Assembly: GCA_024364805.1 (NCBI GenBank)
Contig: CM044495.1
Span: 81,647,151 to 81,667,323 of the forward strand
Direction: 5' to 3'
Length of the DNA stretch: 20,173 nt
DNA from: Euprymna scolopes
Lineage: Eukaryota; Mollusca; Cephalopoda; Sepiida; Sepiolidae
The first letter of the stretch is position 1. Each line of letters starts with the position of its first letter. Both the position numbers and the translations under genes were made by a program. Below, piece by piece: positions 9,634-20,147 of the stretch. The notes below the pieces were generated by a model. The model was not told the origin of the DNA. It searched no databases and saw only the letters and a program-made list of their open reading frames with translations.

Positions 9634-9975
9634 TTGGTTGGTTGTTTTTGTTTTACGGCATATCAACCCTTTTCGGGTTATTTAATGCCGAATCCAAAGA
9701 TTTTGAAGAAAAAATTGTTTAATAGAATATATTTGTTGTTTTCAAGTCGGTTTCTATTTAACCCATAGTTGGAACCCTAACAGGTACTACCACTCTGGGT
9801 CAGAGTGGACCTGGGAGCAATGGTAATTAAAGGGTGGTTCCACACTCCTCAATGCCCACAAGCTGGGGCCTCACCACTGGATATAGTTTAAGGTCATATC
9901 CAGGACTCCCATTGAGGGACTTGTACCCTCTGCAGGGGGCATTCGGTGTATTCTAATGCCCCACCGACAGGGCCA
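9634..9975 (-). mobile_element. tRNA-derived SINE, copy 2 (inverted relative to copy 1)
   Basis: The reverse complement aligns end to end with 6895-7241. It has the same GGCCCTGTCGGTGGGGC head and the T-arm-like stem GAGGG-TACAAGT-CCCTC, closer to a B box here than in copy 1. It also has the same block ATATCCAGTGGTGAGGCCCC, an identical CGGCAT...ATGCCG hairpin near the tail, and the same CCAACCAACC tail. An exact 12-bp duplication flanks it, so it inserted on its own and is not one arm of a composite element. Differences between the copies are mostly scattered substitutions, suggesting independent insertions from one family. Confidence 0.82.
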
Positions 9976-9987
9976 TAATTTACTAGG
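9976..9987. repeat. Target-site duplication, right of SINE copy 2
   Basis: TAATTTACTAGG is the exact partner of 9622-9633. Confidence 0.85.
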
Positions 9988-10860
9988 ATTGCGGTACATA
10001 TATGCATTTAATTGTATCCAAATATCTCATAAAATGCATAGTATCATTTATAGTGTTGGGTACGTAAAATAATGTGTTCAATATAAGCCTCATTTGATGA
10101 ATTAGCGATAATTATATTTGAAACAGTTTCGAAAACCTAATAAACCGGTCTTAAAATAAAGTTTATTTTTATGAAAATAAATGAAAACATTAAAATATTA
10201 AAAAATATTTGATTAATAGTGAGATAAATTCAGACTCAATTAACTAAACACAGTCATTATTATTTTTTCTCAAAATTTAACCGGAAGAAATTTTGTAAAT
10301 GCTCCATACAACAGAACATTTTCCGAAAAAATATAATGATAATAATGAAAAGGAAAAAAGAAACCAAAATTATATCAACGAAAAGAAAATATGAAGAATT
10401 ATTCAAATATAACATTCTGGAAATCAAGATGGACAGAAAGAAGTGATAAGGATGGGGGGGTAGATGTATGAAGAGGAAAAAAAGAGAAGGAAAAGACATC
10501 ATATTCTTTATGACTGTTTCGCGTCGTGTTTCTATAAGATAATTCATGCCAGAAAAAAATCTGATGCTACGAATTCTAAATGGAAGCAATTTGATCCTGT
10601 AAATTATGCCAACACTTAATGGTAATTAAAGATTACTTCAGTAATTGCTTCTTAAATTTCCCGTCAAGATGCAAGATTGTCTCTAGCATTACTTAAAGGA
10701 AAAAGAAACAAACAAGTAGAAAAAAAGAGTAGCATAATCAAGAAATCCAATGAACAAAATGCATTAATAAAACTGTAGTTCCCGCAAAGAAATTAATGCA
10801 CATACCAAAAATTACATTAAAAAAGCAGACAGACTGAAGTGATCAATCATTAGAGGACTC
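9988..10860. other. AT-rich stretch, nothing recognised
   Basis: A purine-rich region at about 10320-10500 gives a hydrophobic minus-strand ORF (10260-10589) that reflects base composition. No gene is supported. Confidence 0.5.
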
Positions 10861-10999
10861 TTAAAACTCTGTTTAAATTAGCTACACCGGTGAACCTCAG
10901 CGCGGCGGATTACTGAAGGTGATAGCATGGATAGAATTACGAAATCTCTGTTTTGTAAAAGCAACAAAATGAAATGAAAAAAGACCATTAAGGGACATT

Positions 11000-11210
11000 T
11001 CGACACTTCCGCCTCCATATTTATTTGTTTGCGTAATTGCTATTAGCAAATTGCGTTCTAATTATAGTTGTCGCCGTTGAAAGAGATGATGGAGATATTG
11101 ACGCGCATGCGTACTGCCGATGTCGGCCGATCACAATCACGTGACTGTTGTTTCCTAAAACTTGATGCATCTCGACACTCCCCATCTTCTCGTCTATGCG
11201 CTTTTGTTGA
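11000..11210. promoter_or_regulatory. Candidate TATA-less promoter with CpG patch
   Basis: Within otherwise CpG-poor DNA this stretch carries about a dozen CpGs and four motifs typical of animal housekeeping promoters. These are an ETS site CACTTCCG (11004-11011), a YY1-like CCATATT (11015-11021), an NRF1-like GCGCATGCG (11103-11111) and an E-box TCACGTGAC (11137-11145). A second small CpG cluster is at 10889-10912. No TATA box or first coding exon could be assigned on either strand; the ORFs at 11194-11391 (-) and 11338-11580 (+) have no recognisable product. The motifs are seen; the promoter role is inferred. Confidence 0.35.
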
Positions 11211-11214
11211 ATAA

Positions 11215-12500
11215 GAAATGTGCCATGACCCCTATATTAATACCACGTTGAAAACTTAGTATGTTTTTAATTAAAAGTGCATTCACCGGGAAACAAACAT
11301 GCTTTTTCATGAATGTGCTTGAAACGAGGTCTGTAGTTTGAATTGTTTGAATTCTTCTGACTACTATTTTCATCTGGAGTGCCATTTTCACAAAGTTCCG
11401 GTCGCTATAAACTCCAACATTCTTCAGTATTTCTCGTCGAACTCGGGAATTTTACGTTTTCAATTGATCTTTCCAAATACTCTAACAACTGCGCCACAGG
11501 TTCTTAAAAATCAATTGAAACAGTTATATTCTTATGACGGATTAAGATTTAATTCTCACGGTGGTCGACCGAAAATATAATTGCAGATTACGTAGGATCT
11601 CTATTCCGTTATGGCTTACGGAACGAGAGCATACTTCCCCCGTGATGTAAAATAAGGGTTTCGTTGGAAATTTTCAAGATTCTTGGATTCGATAGAAACA
11701 TTCCCGTGTTTCCACAAGAGAAACTTAAAGAAGGTCGAAAATAACATCGGCCGAAATGTAGTTCAAATTACATTCCAAATGAGAACAGATGCCGAATGCA
11801 AATAATACGAATAACAAATCCTCATCTAAAAAATTGAGCAACGTTAGGTCTGTATTTAGCTCCAATTGCAATAGTAATAAAATACGTAATTTTCTAATTG
11901 CTACAGAGCCAGTGTCATAGATTTCTCTCTCCTAACCAATTCAAAATAATCCCTAGTATGATTTGGCTCCAATAGCAAGGTTTCTTTGCAAAGTTGATGT
12001 TCGTAATGGCAAACGAGAAAATATAGGTTTGAATACCGTTGTCAACCAAAAATCAGATCTGCCAGTCTTTTGTTTAAACTTTTCTTTTACTGATGCGAGA
12101 TCACCTTATAAGTTTACTTTTTTTGCTACAAATTGAAAAACTTACACTCGGCCTGACACACACTGCGCTCTAGTCGCTTGAATTAGAATGTCTACTTGAA
12201 AAGAACCACGACAAAGAAATTATCAGATAACGATTAGATTGGTCCCGATATCAGTGCTTAAATGTTTAAACATACATTATTACTAATGTCTTATGACTAA
12301 AAGTCCATGGTTGACTTGTCAGTTTAGCAGACATGAATACATTCCAAATTCATTTTAATAGATAGGGTTTATCTGGCGTTTTCTGACTTGTTTTTTGCTT
12401 TCTCGCCTCTACTTACTATTTGAAATGATTTTATCCGGAGGTTAGACTAGGCTATGTTCGTGTTGTACTCGCGAACTATTGAGTGACGATATAGATTTCA
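11215..12500. other. Unassigned stretch downstream of the candidate promoter
   Basis: A plus-strand frame at 11338-11580 gives 80 residues with no motif I recognise. It could be part of an untranslated or first exon, or chance. Nothing else is supported. Confidence 0.4.
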
Positions 12501-12510
12501 ATATATATTA

Positions 12511-12532
12511 CGCACACACACACACACACACA
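12511..12532. repeat. CA microsatellite
   Basis: This is a near-perfect run of about ten CA units, followed by CATACGCGCA. Confidence 0.9.
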
Positions 12533-12574
12533 TACGCGCACCTGTTTATATATGCATACATATTAGTATATATA

Positions 12575-12614
12575 TATCCCGGGCTTCTACTCTAAATATG
12601 CATATATATACATA

Positions 12615-12674
<60 letters not shown>

Positions 12675-12714
12675 TATGTATATATATGCATATTTAGAGT
12701 AGAAGCCCGGGATA
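12575..12714. repeat. Perfect 140-bp palindrome with TA core, MITE-like
   Basis: Arms of 70 bases are exact reverse complements, centred between 12644 and 12645. The outer part of each arm is unique sequence (CCCGGGCTTCTACTCTAAAT and its complement), followed by TGCATATATATACATATTCA and then TA dinucleotides filling the middle. Each end can be read as TA followed by TCCCGGGCTTCTAC, so a TA-targeting MITE with no spacer is a reasonable model. It would extrude as a cruciform or fold as a long hairpin RNA. An assembly foldback artefact is the main alternative. The minus-strand ORF of repeated Tyr-Ile through here is composition only. Confidence 0.85.
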
Positions 12715-12879
12715 CGGTGCCCGAGGATCAGTTTTTCTTTCAGGTTACGATATGGAATACGATGTTTGTGCATGAAATAAAATCATCGATATGTTATAGA
12801 TGACGTATAAATGTAAAGAAATAAGGGTTATGTTACAATTCACCATATAACGGTTACCAAAGGAAGTTTATTGTTACAA

Positions 12880-12964
12880 TAAGCAGGGTCGCTTTTTCTT
12901 GTAAGTAAGAAAAAACTTTAGATCAGTGGAAAATGAGATTAGGATAGACCGAGATTCGGATCGC
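12880..12964 (-). repeat. Degenerate tRNA-like repeat fragment, copy 2
   Basis: It shares with 4293-4362 the blocks GTAAGTAAGAAA, GTGGAAAATGA (GTGAAAATGA in copy 1) and ATTAGGA. GAGATTCGGATCGCC stands where copy 1 has the T-arm-like AGAATCGAACCC. On the minus strand the order is T arm first. It is too decayed for a family name. Confidence 0.4.
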
Positions 12965-13085
12965 CTTCCTTCCTCGCTAATATATGTATGAGAAGAAACA
13001 CTCCAGAACTGTATAAATGTATCTCCCCCCTCATCAATGTGAATGTCCCCATCTATCTCTTAAAAAGACCCCATCCTTATGCAAC

Positions 13086-15180
13086 ATATAATAGAGATTT
13101 GGTTACCGTGACCACTTTTATTCAACAAGAATAGATTGAAAAAAAAGAACACAGCGTAAGGGTCCATTGAAAAAAAACAAAGAAAAAATGCAAGACGAAA
13201 TAAAAGAAGAAAAAAGATAGAAGCACACACGCATACGCACAGTGTCAAAAAATGGGGGGGAGAAAAACACACATACACACAATGGAAAAAATAAAACTTA
13301 CACTCGAAAAAAAATAATGTCGATATGCCACAAAGAAAAAATACAAGAATAAAAGTCCAAATTAAAAATTTAATGAGTGAAAAACGAAATCACACACACA
13401 AAAAAATGGGCAAGAGAAAAAATTGGCTTTATATTTAACTTTTCAGTGGTCAATAACAGTTCATAACAGGTGACTCTTCTTTTTGTGAAAATATTTTATA
13501 AAGCAAAATGCTAAAAACAAACATACATGAACAAGTAATACGAAGGTTATAAGGTACTTTAGAGTAACACGTGATAAAATACTATGACAGTCGGCTAAAA
13601 AATCAATTGATAAAATAAGTATTTTGTTTTGAAAAAATACACATATACACACACGTAGAGAAATTGGGGTCATCCGTTATTGTTTTCAATTCGTATGAGT
13701 GTCAGTTTGGACGAATTGTTGAATGTTAGTTGTCAATCAAAAGATTTTTCAAAAGGTCGCATGTACTTTTTAAAACACCTTACGAATGCACTTTTATTAA
13801 AAAACTGTTCTTGTGTTCAAGTTGGATTTTTCAGCTGTTCACGTGTTTTACATTTATTGCTTTTTTAAAAAGGGACAATAGTTTTTTGACAGACTTTGGT
13901 TGTTATTGTTGTTGTAATTGTTAAAGAAAAATGTTTTCTTAAAGAATGTTATAATTGTAAGTTAAGTGGAAGTAATAGTTAAATGTATTTATGTTTTCAA
14001 ATGTTTTTATTATGTTGAACTGGTATTATAAATTGTCGTAAATGTATGCATACTTTTATTGTATTTTAACGTAAGTAATTTATAGTTATAATTAAATACA
14101 TATATAAAAATAGAAAGAAACAAGTCATGGGAAAATAAAATGAAACGTTAATTGAGACTGATGGTTTGCCTAGAAATAAGTTAGAATTTAAGAAAGGGAA
14201 CAAAATAGAAAATTACGTAAAGGGTATTTTGAGAGTTTTTCGGATGTGATAAGCCAAAAGAGAGATTTACTTTTTGATATTTGCTTTTTATATTTGTGTA
14301 ATATCCATAAACATTTTTCGCAAGATGTGTAGATTGCCAGGTAATCATTAGAAATGCCATATTCTAAAAATAATGGATCCTGCGGAAGTGAGTGCTAATA
14401 AAGCATGCCGCAAGTGACGGTACCAAGCAAGGTGATAACCTTGGCACAATAAATTAAAAAGGCAGGCGATACGAGAATTCCTTAGGATACCTAAGGGATT
14501 AGAAGAGTCATTAGCACAGGCAAATCACACAGCATTAAGAAGGGAGAGAAAAGTAAAATATACCGCAAGTACGTAGGAAGATATAACCTTATATTTTTAG
14601 AGATACATGAATGTCGGATATCTCTGCTGGGTCTCTGCTGAGTGATGAAAAAAGAAACGAAAAATCACAGAAATCGGGCCATAGTTAGAATTTAGTGTGA
14701 AAATAGGAATTTTGGCGCAAGAGATGTGCGTTGTTTAGTTAAAGGTGATGTTTTCTAAGTCTTTATCGAAGTTTCAAGAGTCCAAGCAAGGAAATCCGAG
14801 CGAATCAGTGTGATGAAAAGGTATATCTTAATAATTGGAAGCCAACCACAAAGATTTAAGTAAATGACTTTGGAGTATGTTCCAAAACAAATCAGATAGT
14901 TATAAAATGAAACAAATCTTTAATTAGAAGAAACACAGGCGAAAGAAAGGATCAGCACACATTTGGACGAAAAAAGTCGTCGATTTCGGGAGAGGTAAAA
15001 TGAGATCTCGAGTTTATGGCATAAGGGTGACTGGATGAGGCATCTGATGTGAATCATAGGAGGAATACCCTACACCCAAAAAGGAAATGCCATGAGGATC
15101 AGAAAGAGAGAATCTGATCTAAAAATTAAAATTATGAAGTCAGTTGGAAAGGGCTGACTAAAGCAGTTTTTTTATGGTGT
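13086..15180. other. Unassigned stretch, purine-rich then AT-rich
   Basis: 13130-13400 is A- and GA-rich with short CA runs, and several hydrophobic minus-strand ORFs there follow from composition. Plus-strand frames at 13680-13924 have no motif I know. Around 14438-14573 a plus-strand frame stays open for about 45 codons and reads RQAIREFLRIPKGLEESLAQ, then a basic stretch. It looks somewhat protein-like and may be a scrap of a mobile-element gene, but it cannot be assigned. Confidence 0.4.
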
Positions 15181-15185
15181 CTGGT

Positions 15186-15212
15186 CTTTCGTAGCCAAGT
15201 GGTTGTATAGAT
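15186..15212 (+). repeat. Possible SINE head: tRNA A-box-like sequence
   Basis: CGTAGCCAAGTGGTTGTATA resembles the D-arm and A box of a tRNA. No B box or T arm follows at the expected distance, so it is either a decayed SINE start or chance. Confidence 0.25.
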
Positions 15213-15503
15213 ATAGAGAATATACTAGAATGTCAAAATGCGTATATTTTTTTAAAAGATCGAGTAACTAAAAATCAATGAAACTTTGAGAAACTGCTTA
15301 GAATACCATTCAGCTACTTCAGGCAAAAAATATAAGTATTTTAAACAGTATTAGCGAAACTGACAGAAGGTAGGAATGTCTGTTGATTTCAATGGGTCAA
15401 CTTATGAACGAGGTTGAGAAAAACACACAAAATATCCGTAACTTGTTTATTGTAATAATTTTCAAACATTGAATATTCTACGAAAATGCTTAAAACACAA
15501 TAA

Positions 15504-16488
15504 CTACATAGCAATTTCTACGTTGACATAATTAGTAGGTGATATGCGATCCATTTTATGAATGTGTTGTAAAAGACGTTGGTTTACAGAATTAGTGAAA
15601 TTTGGCATTCCGTCAACAGTTATTCCTCACGATACCTCTTGGAGAGCATCCCACAACTCATCGTTGCTCTTAACTTGCATAGAGGGGTCGCTTCATGATA
15701 CTCCAATGGTTCTCAATTGGGTTCAAATCTGGTGAATTCGCAAGCCACTCCATCTTCCGTAGCGCAGATAACACCAGGTGGTGCAAATACTCTTTGCTTT
15801 TGTTTGCTGCATGCGAGGGAACGTCAACCTTTGCTTCTTCAGCCATGGTTCAAACTGCCTGTTCAGAAAAGCTATGTAAGAATGTACGTCATTTTTACGC
15901 CTTCTGGGACTTCCATGGGCCAAGTAATATACTTCAGATAATCCCAGCCAAAATCCTCTTCCAGCACAACATTGCTGGCGCCTTAAACGCTTATGACGGT
16001 GTCGTCCATCTAGGACTCATCCATTGCTCAAGACATCTGGGTCAACAGTGACAAGCACTTCATCCGTGAACAAACTTTGGAAAAATTCATTTTTCATGTT
16101 GTTCTCTGTTCATTCACAATCGTTTTTTTTTAGGTGATGTTGCTTTAATGGAGGGTTTGTCACAGGCTTAACAGACTTTACCACTTCTTTCAGAAGGCGA
16201 TATCGAGTACTTTTGAAACAGTCTTCAATCCGGCTTACTCAAAGACTTCTCGGATTGTCTGCGCAGGTTTCATAACAACTCCACATTTAATTTGGAATAG
16301 AGAACGGCGTAAAACAAATCTAGATTTACCTTTATCTTTCGTACCTTAGTAGGGTTCTTGACAAATTTCTTCTCAGTTTGATGGTACCTCCCTATCATTT
16401 TCGATATTTCGAAGGTAGTTTTACCGTTTGCTAGCTGTTCTGAAATAATATTCTTTTCAGAACTACTCACACCACCTTTACGGTCCAT
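15504..16488 (-). pseudogene. Tc1-like DNA transposon transposase, degenerate
   Basis: This is a cut-and-paste transposase of the Tc1/mariner superfamily. The N-terminus (16488 down to about 16340) starts MDRKGGVSSSEKNIISEQLA and continues into a helix-turn-helix with ISKMIGRYHQTEKKFVKNP. The first catalytic Asp is in LFTDE at about 16060-16075. GWVLDGRHRHKRLRRQQ follows, then the conserved PW block near 15910. DVPSHAANKSKEYL (about 15810) carries the second Asp. SPDLNPIENHW (15740-15702) carries the final Glu of the D,D,E triad. The C-terminus ends near NYVNVEIAM at 15506. Several frame changes and internal stops break the ORF, and a shortened spot precedes VPSH. No terminal inverted repeats were found. 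The plus-strand ORFs at 15695-16051 are shadows of this gene. Confidence 0.85.
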
Positions 16489-17418
16489 CTTATTGACGAA
16501 AAAACTGCCTTGTTAATAATTTGACACACCTCAAATAGTGTGGATTCAGAAATTACGACGGCAAATTGTTTACATTGCGCGGAACGGTACGAAAGTTTCC
16601 CAGTACGCGCAGCTCAAAATTGCCAACGTTTCCGAAGCATATTATACGAAACTACCAGTAAGTTTCGGAAACTGGTAAAAAAATGTTATCTCTTTAAGAA
16701 GTTTACATGGAGTGTATTTATTGACATATCAAACTATGTTTATCGCTTTATATCTCTATTTCATTGACAATAATGTAATGCCACTCTTTTACCCTGTCTC
16801 GATATATTTCGAACCTTGCTATATTAAGCTAGACAGAAGTAAGTCGACGAAAAACGTGTCCGTAAATGATTCTTTTCCTTTTCTTTTTTAAATACTAAGT
16901 TACAAGACCCAAAAAGGATAAGATATAGATGCGTGAAATAATACCGTGATAATTGATAACAATTGTTTAGATTGGTCAGACTTGCATTATTTAAGATAGT
17001 TGCTCAGCAATTTTTTTTTTACATAGGTTTTGTTAATAACCATATTTCAATCAGCTGAAAAGCAGCATCGCGATATAATGTTCAACAACCGGACTGTGCT
17101 AGGAAAGAATATTTTTCAGGAAATATTCGTTTAGTATTTCGTAGAGACAGAGGGTGCAAAAGGGAAACTATTGGCAATAATTTAAGCTAGAAGAGTGGTT
17201 GTGTGATTTTTTTTAGCAAGTTGAACAATAGAGTAAATGTCAATTTGGGACTTGTCATGGAAATAAAGAAATCGTAAATAAAGACAATGAACATCACTTC
17301 TATGAGAAATAAATAATATTGAATAAAAAAAAAGATGTCGCTCTTTAAATTTCGAAGGCGGTTTTGTACGTTGAGAAGAACCTTTTCAGATGTAGCAACA
17401 GTTCTGAATCTTAGGATA
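16489..17418. other. AT-rich stretch, nothing recognised
   Basis: It may contain the lost 5' end of the Tc1-like element. A short minus-strand protein-like phrase, ILRFRTVATSEKVLLNVQNR, lies at about 17355-17416, right beside the mariner insertion. It has no family I can name. Confidence 0.4.
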
Positions 17419-17420
17419 TA

Positions 17421-17460
17421 CGAGGGGCGTTCAATAAGTAATGCCCCTGATCCACTTCCC
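17421..17460 (+). repeat. Mariner left terminal inverted repeat
   Basis: It pairs with 18655-18694. The first 23 bases are identical, and single-base differences follow. Confidence 0.92.
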
Positions 17461-17493
17461 ATAGCAGTAGAGCAACGAACATTGGCACAATTA

Positions 17494-18523
17494 TTAGTCT
17501 TTTTCTACATAAGAAACACTCAGAGTTATGCATTTCTCCCATCGTTTGATGGAACTCTGGAGACCGTTTTTGTAGAAAACCCCAGGCTGGTCCTCAAACC
17601 ACGATTCAGAAATCAAGGCTGCATCATCTGGGATACTCTTTCCTTCATGGCTGGGAAGAGGTGAAAGTCAGAAGGTGCAAGGTCAGGAGAGTAGGGAGGA
17701 TGGGGAAGTTTTCATAACCACGCGCCCGTGCTTCTGATCTGGCGACATGCGAGTTGTGGACCGGGGCGTTGTCTTGCAGGAGAAAGGTACCTTTGCTGAT
17801 CTTGCCCGTCTCTTGATTCTGATAGCTTCTCTTAATTTCCCCAAAAGTGAAGAATAATAGGCTCCTGTAATTGTGGTACTTTTGCCAGGAAATGTGTCAT
17901 CACTACTCCGTCCTGGTCCCAGAAGACTGTGAGCATGACCTTACCAGCGGAGGTCTGCACCCTTGCCTTCTTTAGAGGTGGTGAGTCCAAGTGCTTCCAC
18001 TGCATTGACAGGGATTTGGTCTCTGGATCATAGTGATTGACAGGTTTAATCCTGTATAATCAGTCTTTTGAAATACTTTGACTCATCTTCTTGGCACATC
18101 TCCAAATTAAGCCTCAAGCAATCGACGCGTTCTCGCTTCTGGAATGGTGTGAGCAACCTGGGAATCCATCTGGCAGACACCTTATGCATATGCAAATGGT
18201 CATGAATGATAGTTTCCACAGACCCTGTACTAATCTTGACATCTTGGGCTATTTGGCGAATAGTAATGCGCTGATTTTCCAAAACTAGCAGCCTCAATTT
18301 GACGGGCAGATGCTTCCTCAATGGCAGAAGTGGTGCGACCAGGTCTGGGAGCTGTTTCCACAGACTTCCGGCCATGTTTGAATTCACGATACCAGCGTTT
18401 CACAAGGTCATATGATGGGACATTATCACTATTAGTTTCTTTCATTTCCACAAAAGTCTCCTGTGGTGTGCGTCCTTTCAAATACAAAAATCGGATCACT
18501 GCTCGACATTCAACAGTCTCCAT
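17494..18523 (-). pseudogene. Mariner transposase (D,D34D), frameshifted
   Basis: This enzyme cuts and pastes mariner at TA. The start METVECRAVIRFLYLKG (18523) is typical of the family. VKRWYREFKHGRKSVE and a PRPGRTT linker follow, ending the first helix-turn-helix. Near 18295 the frame changes and continues as LVLENQRITIRQIAQDVKIS, then KVSARWIPRLLTPFQK, up to IQD with the first catalytic Asp near 18050. Downstream are SMQWKHLDSPP and VMLTVFWDQDGVVMTHFLAK. LQDNAP (second Asp, about 17770) and YSPDLAPSDFHLFP (third Asp, about 17667) follow, about 34 residues apart. The C-terminus is SYVEKD with a stop at 17496-17494. The full span is about 343 codons, the usual length. At least three frame changes prevent a functional product. 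The plus-strand ORFs here are shadows. Confidence 0.93.
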
Positions 18524-18654
18524 TTCACACCTGACTCCATTTCACACCTGACTGACACCTGTAAAACAGAAACCACAATTAGTTCAGAGCTGTAATTTGC
18601 CACATAACCCGTAGAATCATTGCACCTGCAAAAATTGTAGCTAGATCAGACAAC

Positions 18655-18694
18655 TGGAAATGGGTCAGGGTCATTACTTATTGAACGCCCCTCG
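18655..18694 (-). repeat. Mariner right terminal inverted repeat
   Basis: This is the reverse complement of the left repeat, with about three differences, and is followed by TA. Confidence 0.92.
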
Positions 18695-18729
18695 TATTTG
18701 ATTCTTCTATAGATAGTGGGGGTGCATCA

Positions 18730-19440
18730 GGAGTGAGATACTTTCTGTGGGAGTATATTGATTGAACAGTTTTACCATTGACCTTGGAAACACATCTGAT
18801 CGAAGACTATTATTTCGGTAAAATATAGGCCAGTCACAGAAGTTTGTCAAAGCACTGAGATCTGTAAAAATAGGGTCCAATTTTTCAATTGGTGCTAAGT
18901 GGGGTTATGGAGATAAAAATATCTTTCTCTGGGACTCATTAAACGTAATCAACCACAGGTAATCTATTGTACCTTATGCTTAAGCTAAAGAGAGAATGAG
19001 AAAATAAATTTTCATTAATTCTCATTAAAATGTTGCCATAGATGGTTGTATCGTTTTCGTTTATTTCGAGGAATGATCACGAATGATATTTATGCGACTA
19101 TTAATGAAAATCAGAAAGACGCATGGCTCCAAAATGGTCACTTAAAGTAGGTCCATGTTGATTTTATGAGCATCAGGTTGCGTCTGTCACTGATTACGTT
19201 TCTGAGCGTATAAGTGAGAACAAATTTAATCGTTTGGAAAACATTTTCAGTAATTCCATAGCTAGCAATGTTGTGAAGCATATAGTAATGCCAAATCTTA
19301 TTTAAAACCTTTGATATGTCAGGAGCTATTACTCTGGAAACGAAACCCCTGTCAAGAGATACACGAATCCTGTGTTTTATTACAATCAGCAAAGCAGCTA
19401 TTGATCTCAAAAGACGAAAGCAATATTTCGTCTCGATTTA
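18730..19440 (-). mobile_element. LINE reverse-transcriptase fragment, second type, degenerate
   Basis: The minus strand carries the palm of a LINE reverse transcriptase. SLDRGFVSRVIAPDISKVLN continues as KIWH (19353-19288), the domain-A motif usually written ALDISKAFDKVWH, with the catalytic Asp kept. SYGITENVFQTIKF follows. After a frame change comes VFLIFIN (about 19124-19101), the sequence that follows PQGSVLGPT in complete copies. NDTTIYG (19055-19037) marks the eroded YADD site. A last piece near 18810-18750 (SLRSDVFPRSMVKLFNQYT) resembles the usual C-terminus. The motifs differ from the LINE at 1140-2180 and suggest the Jockey/CR1-like group. It is a partial copy with several breaks. 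The mariner at 17421-18694 lies just beyond its 3' end. Plus-strand ORF 19316-19579 is a shadow in part. Confidence 0.75.
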
Positions 19441-20147
19441 TTTTAGATTAAAGCAATTTACGCACAGTAAGTTGATTGAACTATACCGAAGTGTAATAGC
19501 TGACGTCTATTTTTTCTTAAACACTGAGCAGACTGACAATGTTGTCTTAGGTGTTGCGATAAATTTCTTCTTTACCTAAGGTTTGAGCAGCTTTGAGGAA
19601 TTAGAGATAGTTCCGGTGACAGCTTTTAAGTAGCAGGGTTGGAATTTTATCAAGCGCAGTTGTTTTACTGGTGCCAATGATTTTTGATAATTTATCAACA
19701 TTTCAGACATGTTCTTCGATTATGCAACAATAAATAATTAAGGTAAGATCGCACTCCAATATAGATTTGTGAGCTAGTACATTCGAACTCTCAATTATTA
19801 TGCATAAAACCAATATACTTTTTATAACGCGTTGAGAGATGATACGTTAATCGACGCGATAATGTTGTTGTAATATTACCAATATAATATTTTTGGCTTC
19901 CCTGTATCGCTAGGAAATACAAATTCTATGGAGACATGTGAATTCGTAAACCACATTAGTCGTATATAGTTGATATATAAGAGTTACTAAGCTAATCTCA
20001 TCAGTAAGCCCATATAATAAAATCTATTTTATTCAACTGTAATAGAGGTATGAGCTTCATGAGCTTCATTGTATCTATAAATTGTAGATTAGTTCGTTTA
20101 ATACGTTCTAATAACCCCATATCTCTACTTTTATAGTTTATATATAC
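19441..20147. other. AT-rich stretch, nothing recognised
   Basis: There are no supported genes. A short duplication of ATGAGCTTC occurs at about 20050-20068. Confidence 0.5.

Larger units (their letters stand above)
17421..18694 (-). mobile_element. Full-length mariner element, 1274 bp
   Basis: Both ends start CGAGGGGCGTTCAATAAGTA in inverted orientation. The match continues for about 40 bp with a few differences (17421-17460 and 18655-18694). The element is flanked by TA on each side (17419-17420 and 18695-18696), the usual mariner target duplication. Size and the single internal gene fit a canonical mariner. The well-kept ends against a frameshifted gene suggest a fairly recent copy that is no longer autonomous. 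Confidence 0.95.

Noticed and set aside
6895-9974. One composite foldback transposon with long terminal inverted repeats and an internal tandem-repeat core
   Set aside because: Each flanking copy has its own target duplication directly at both of its ends, which fits two separate SINE insertions. No common outer duplication was seen.
10260-10589. Membrane protein on the minus strand
   Set aside because: The hydrophobic residues come from purine-rich plus-strand composition. There is no domain and no gene context.
12546-12773. Minus-strand ORF rich in Tyr-Ile
   Set aside because: It is a translation of the TA microsatellite inside the palindrome.
15186-15260. tRNA gene
   Set aside because: Only an A-box-like stretch is present. 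There is no anticodon arm, T arm or acceptor stem pairing.
15695-16051. Plus-strand 118-residue ORF
   Set aside because: It lies antisense to the Tc1-like transposase, whose motifs are clear on the minus strand.
16540-16767. Small plus-strand protein gene
   Set aside because: There is no recognisable motif, and it lies beside the dead Tc1-like element in AT-rich DNA. Chance is more likely.
18321-18551. Plus-strand 76-residue ORF
   Set aside because: It lies antisense to the mariner transposase N-terminus.
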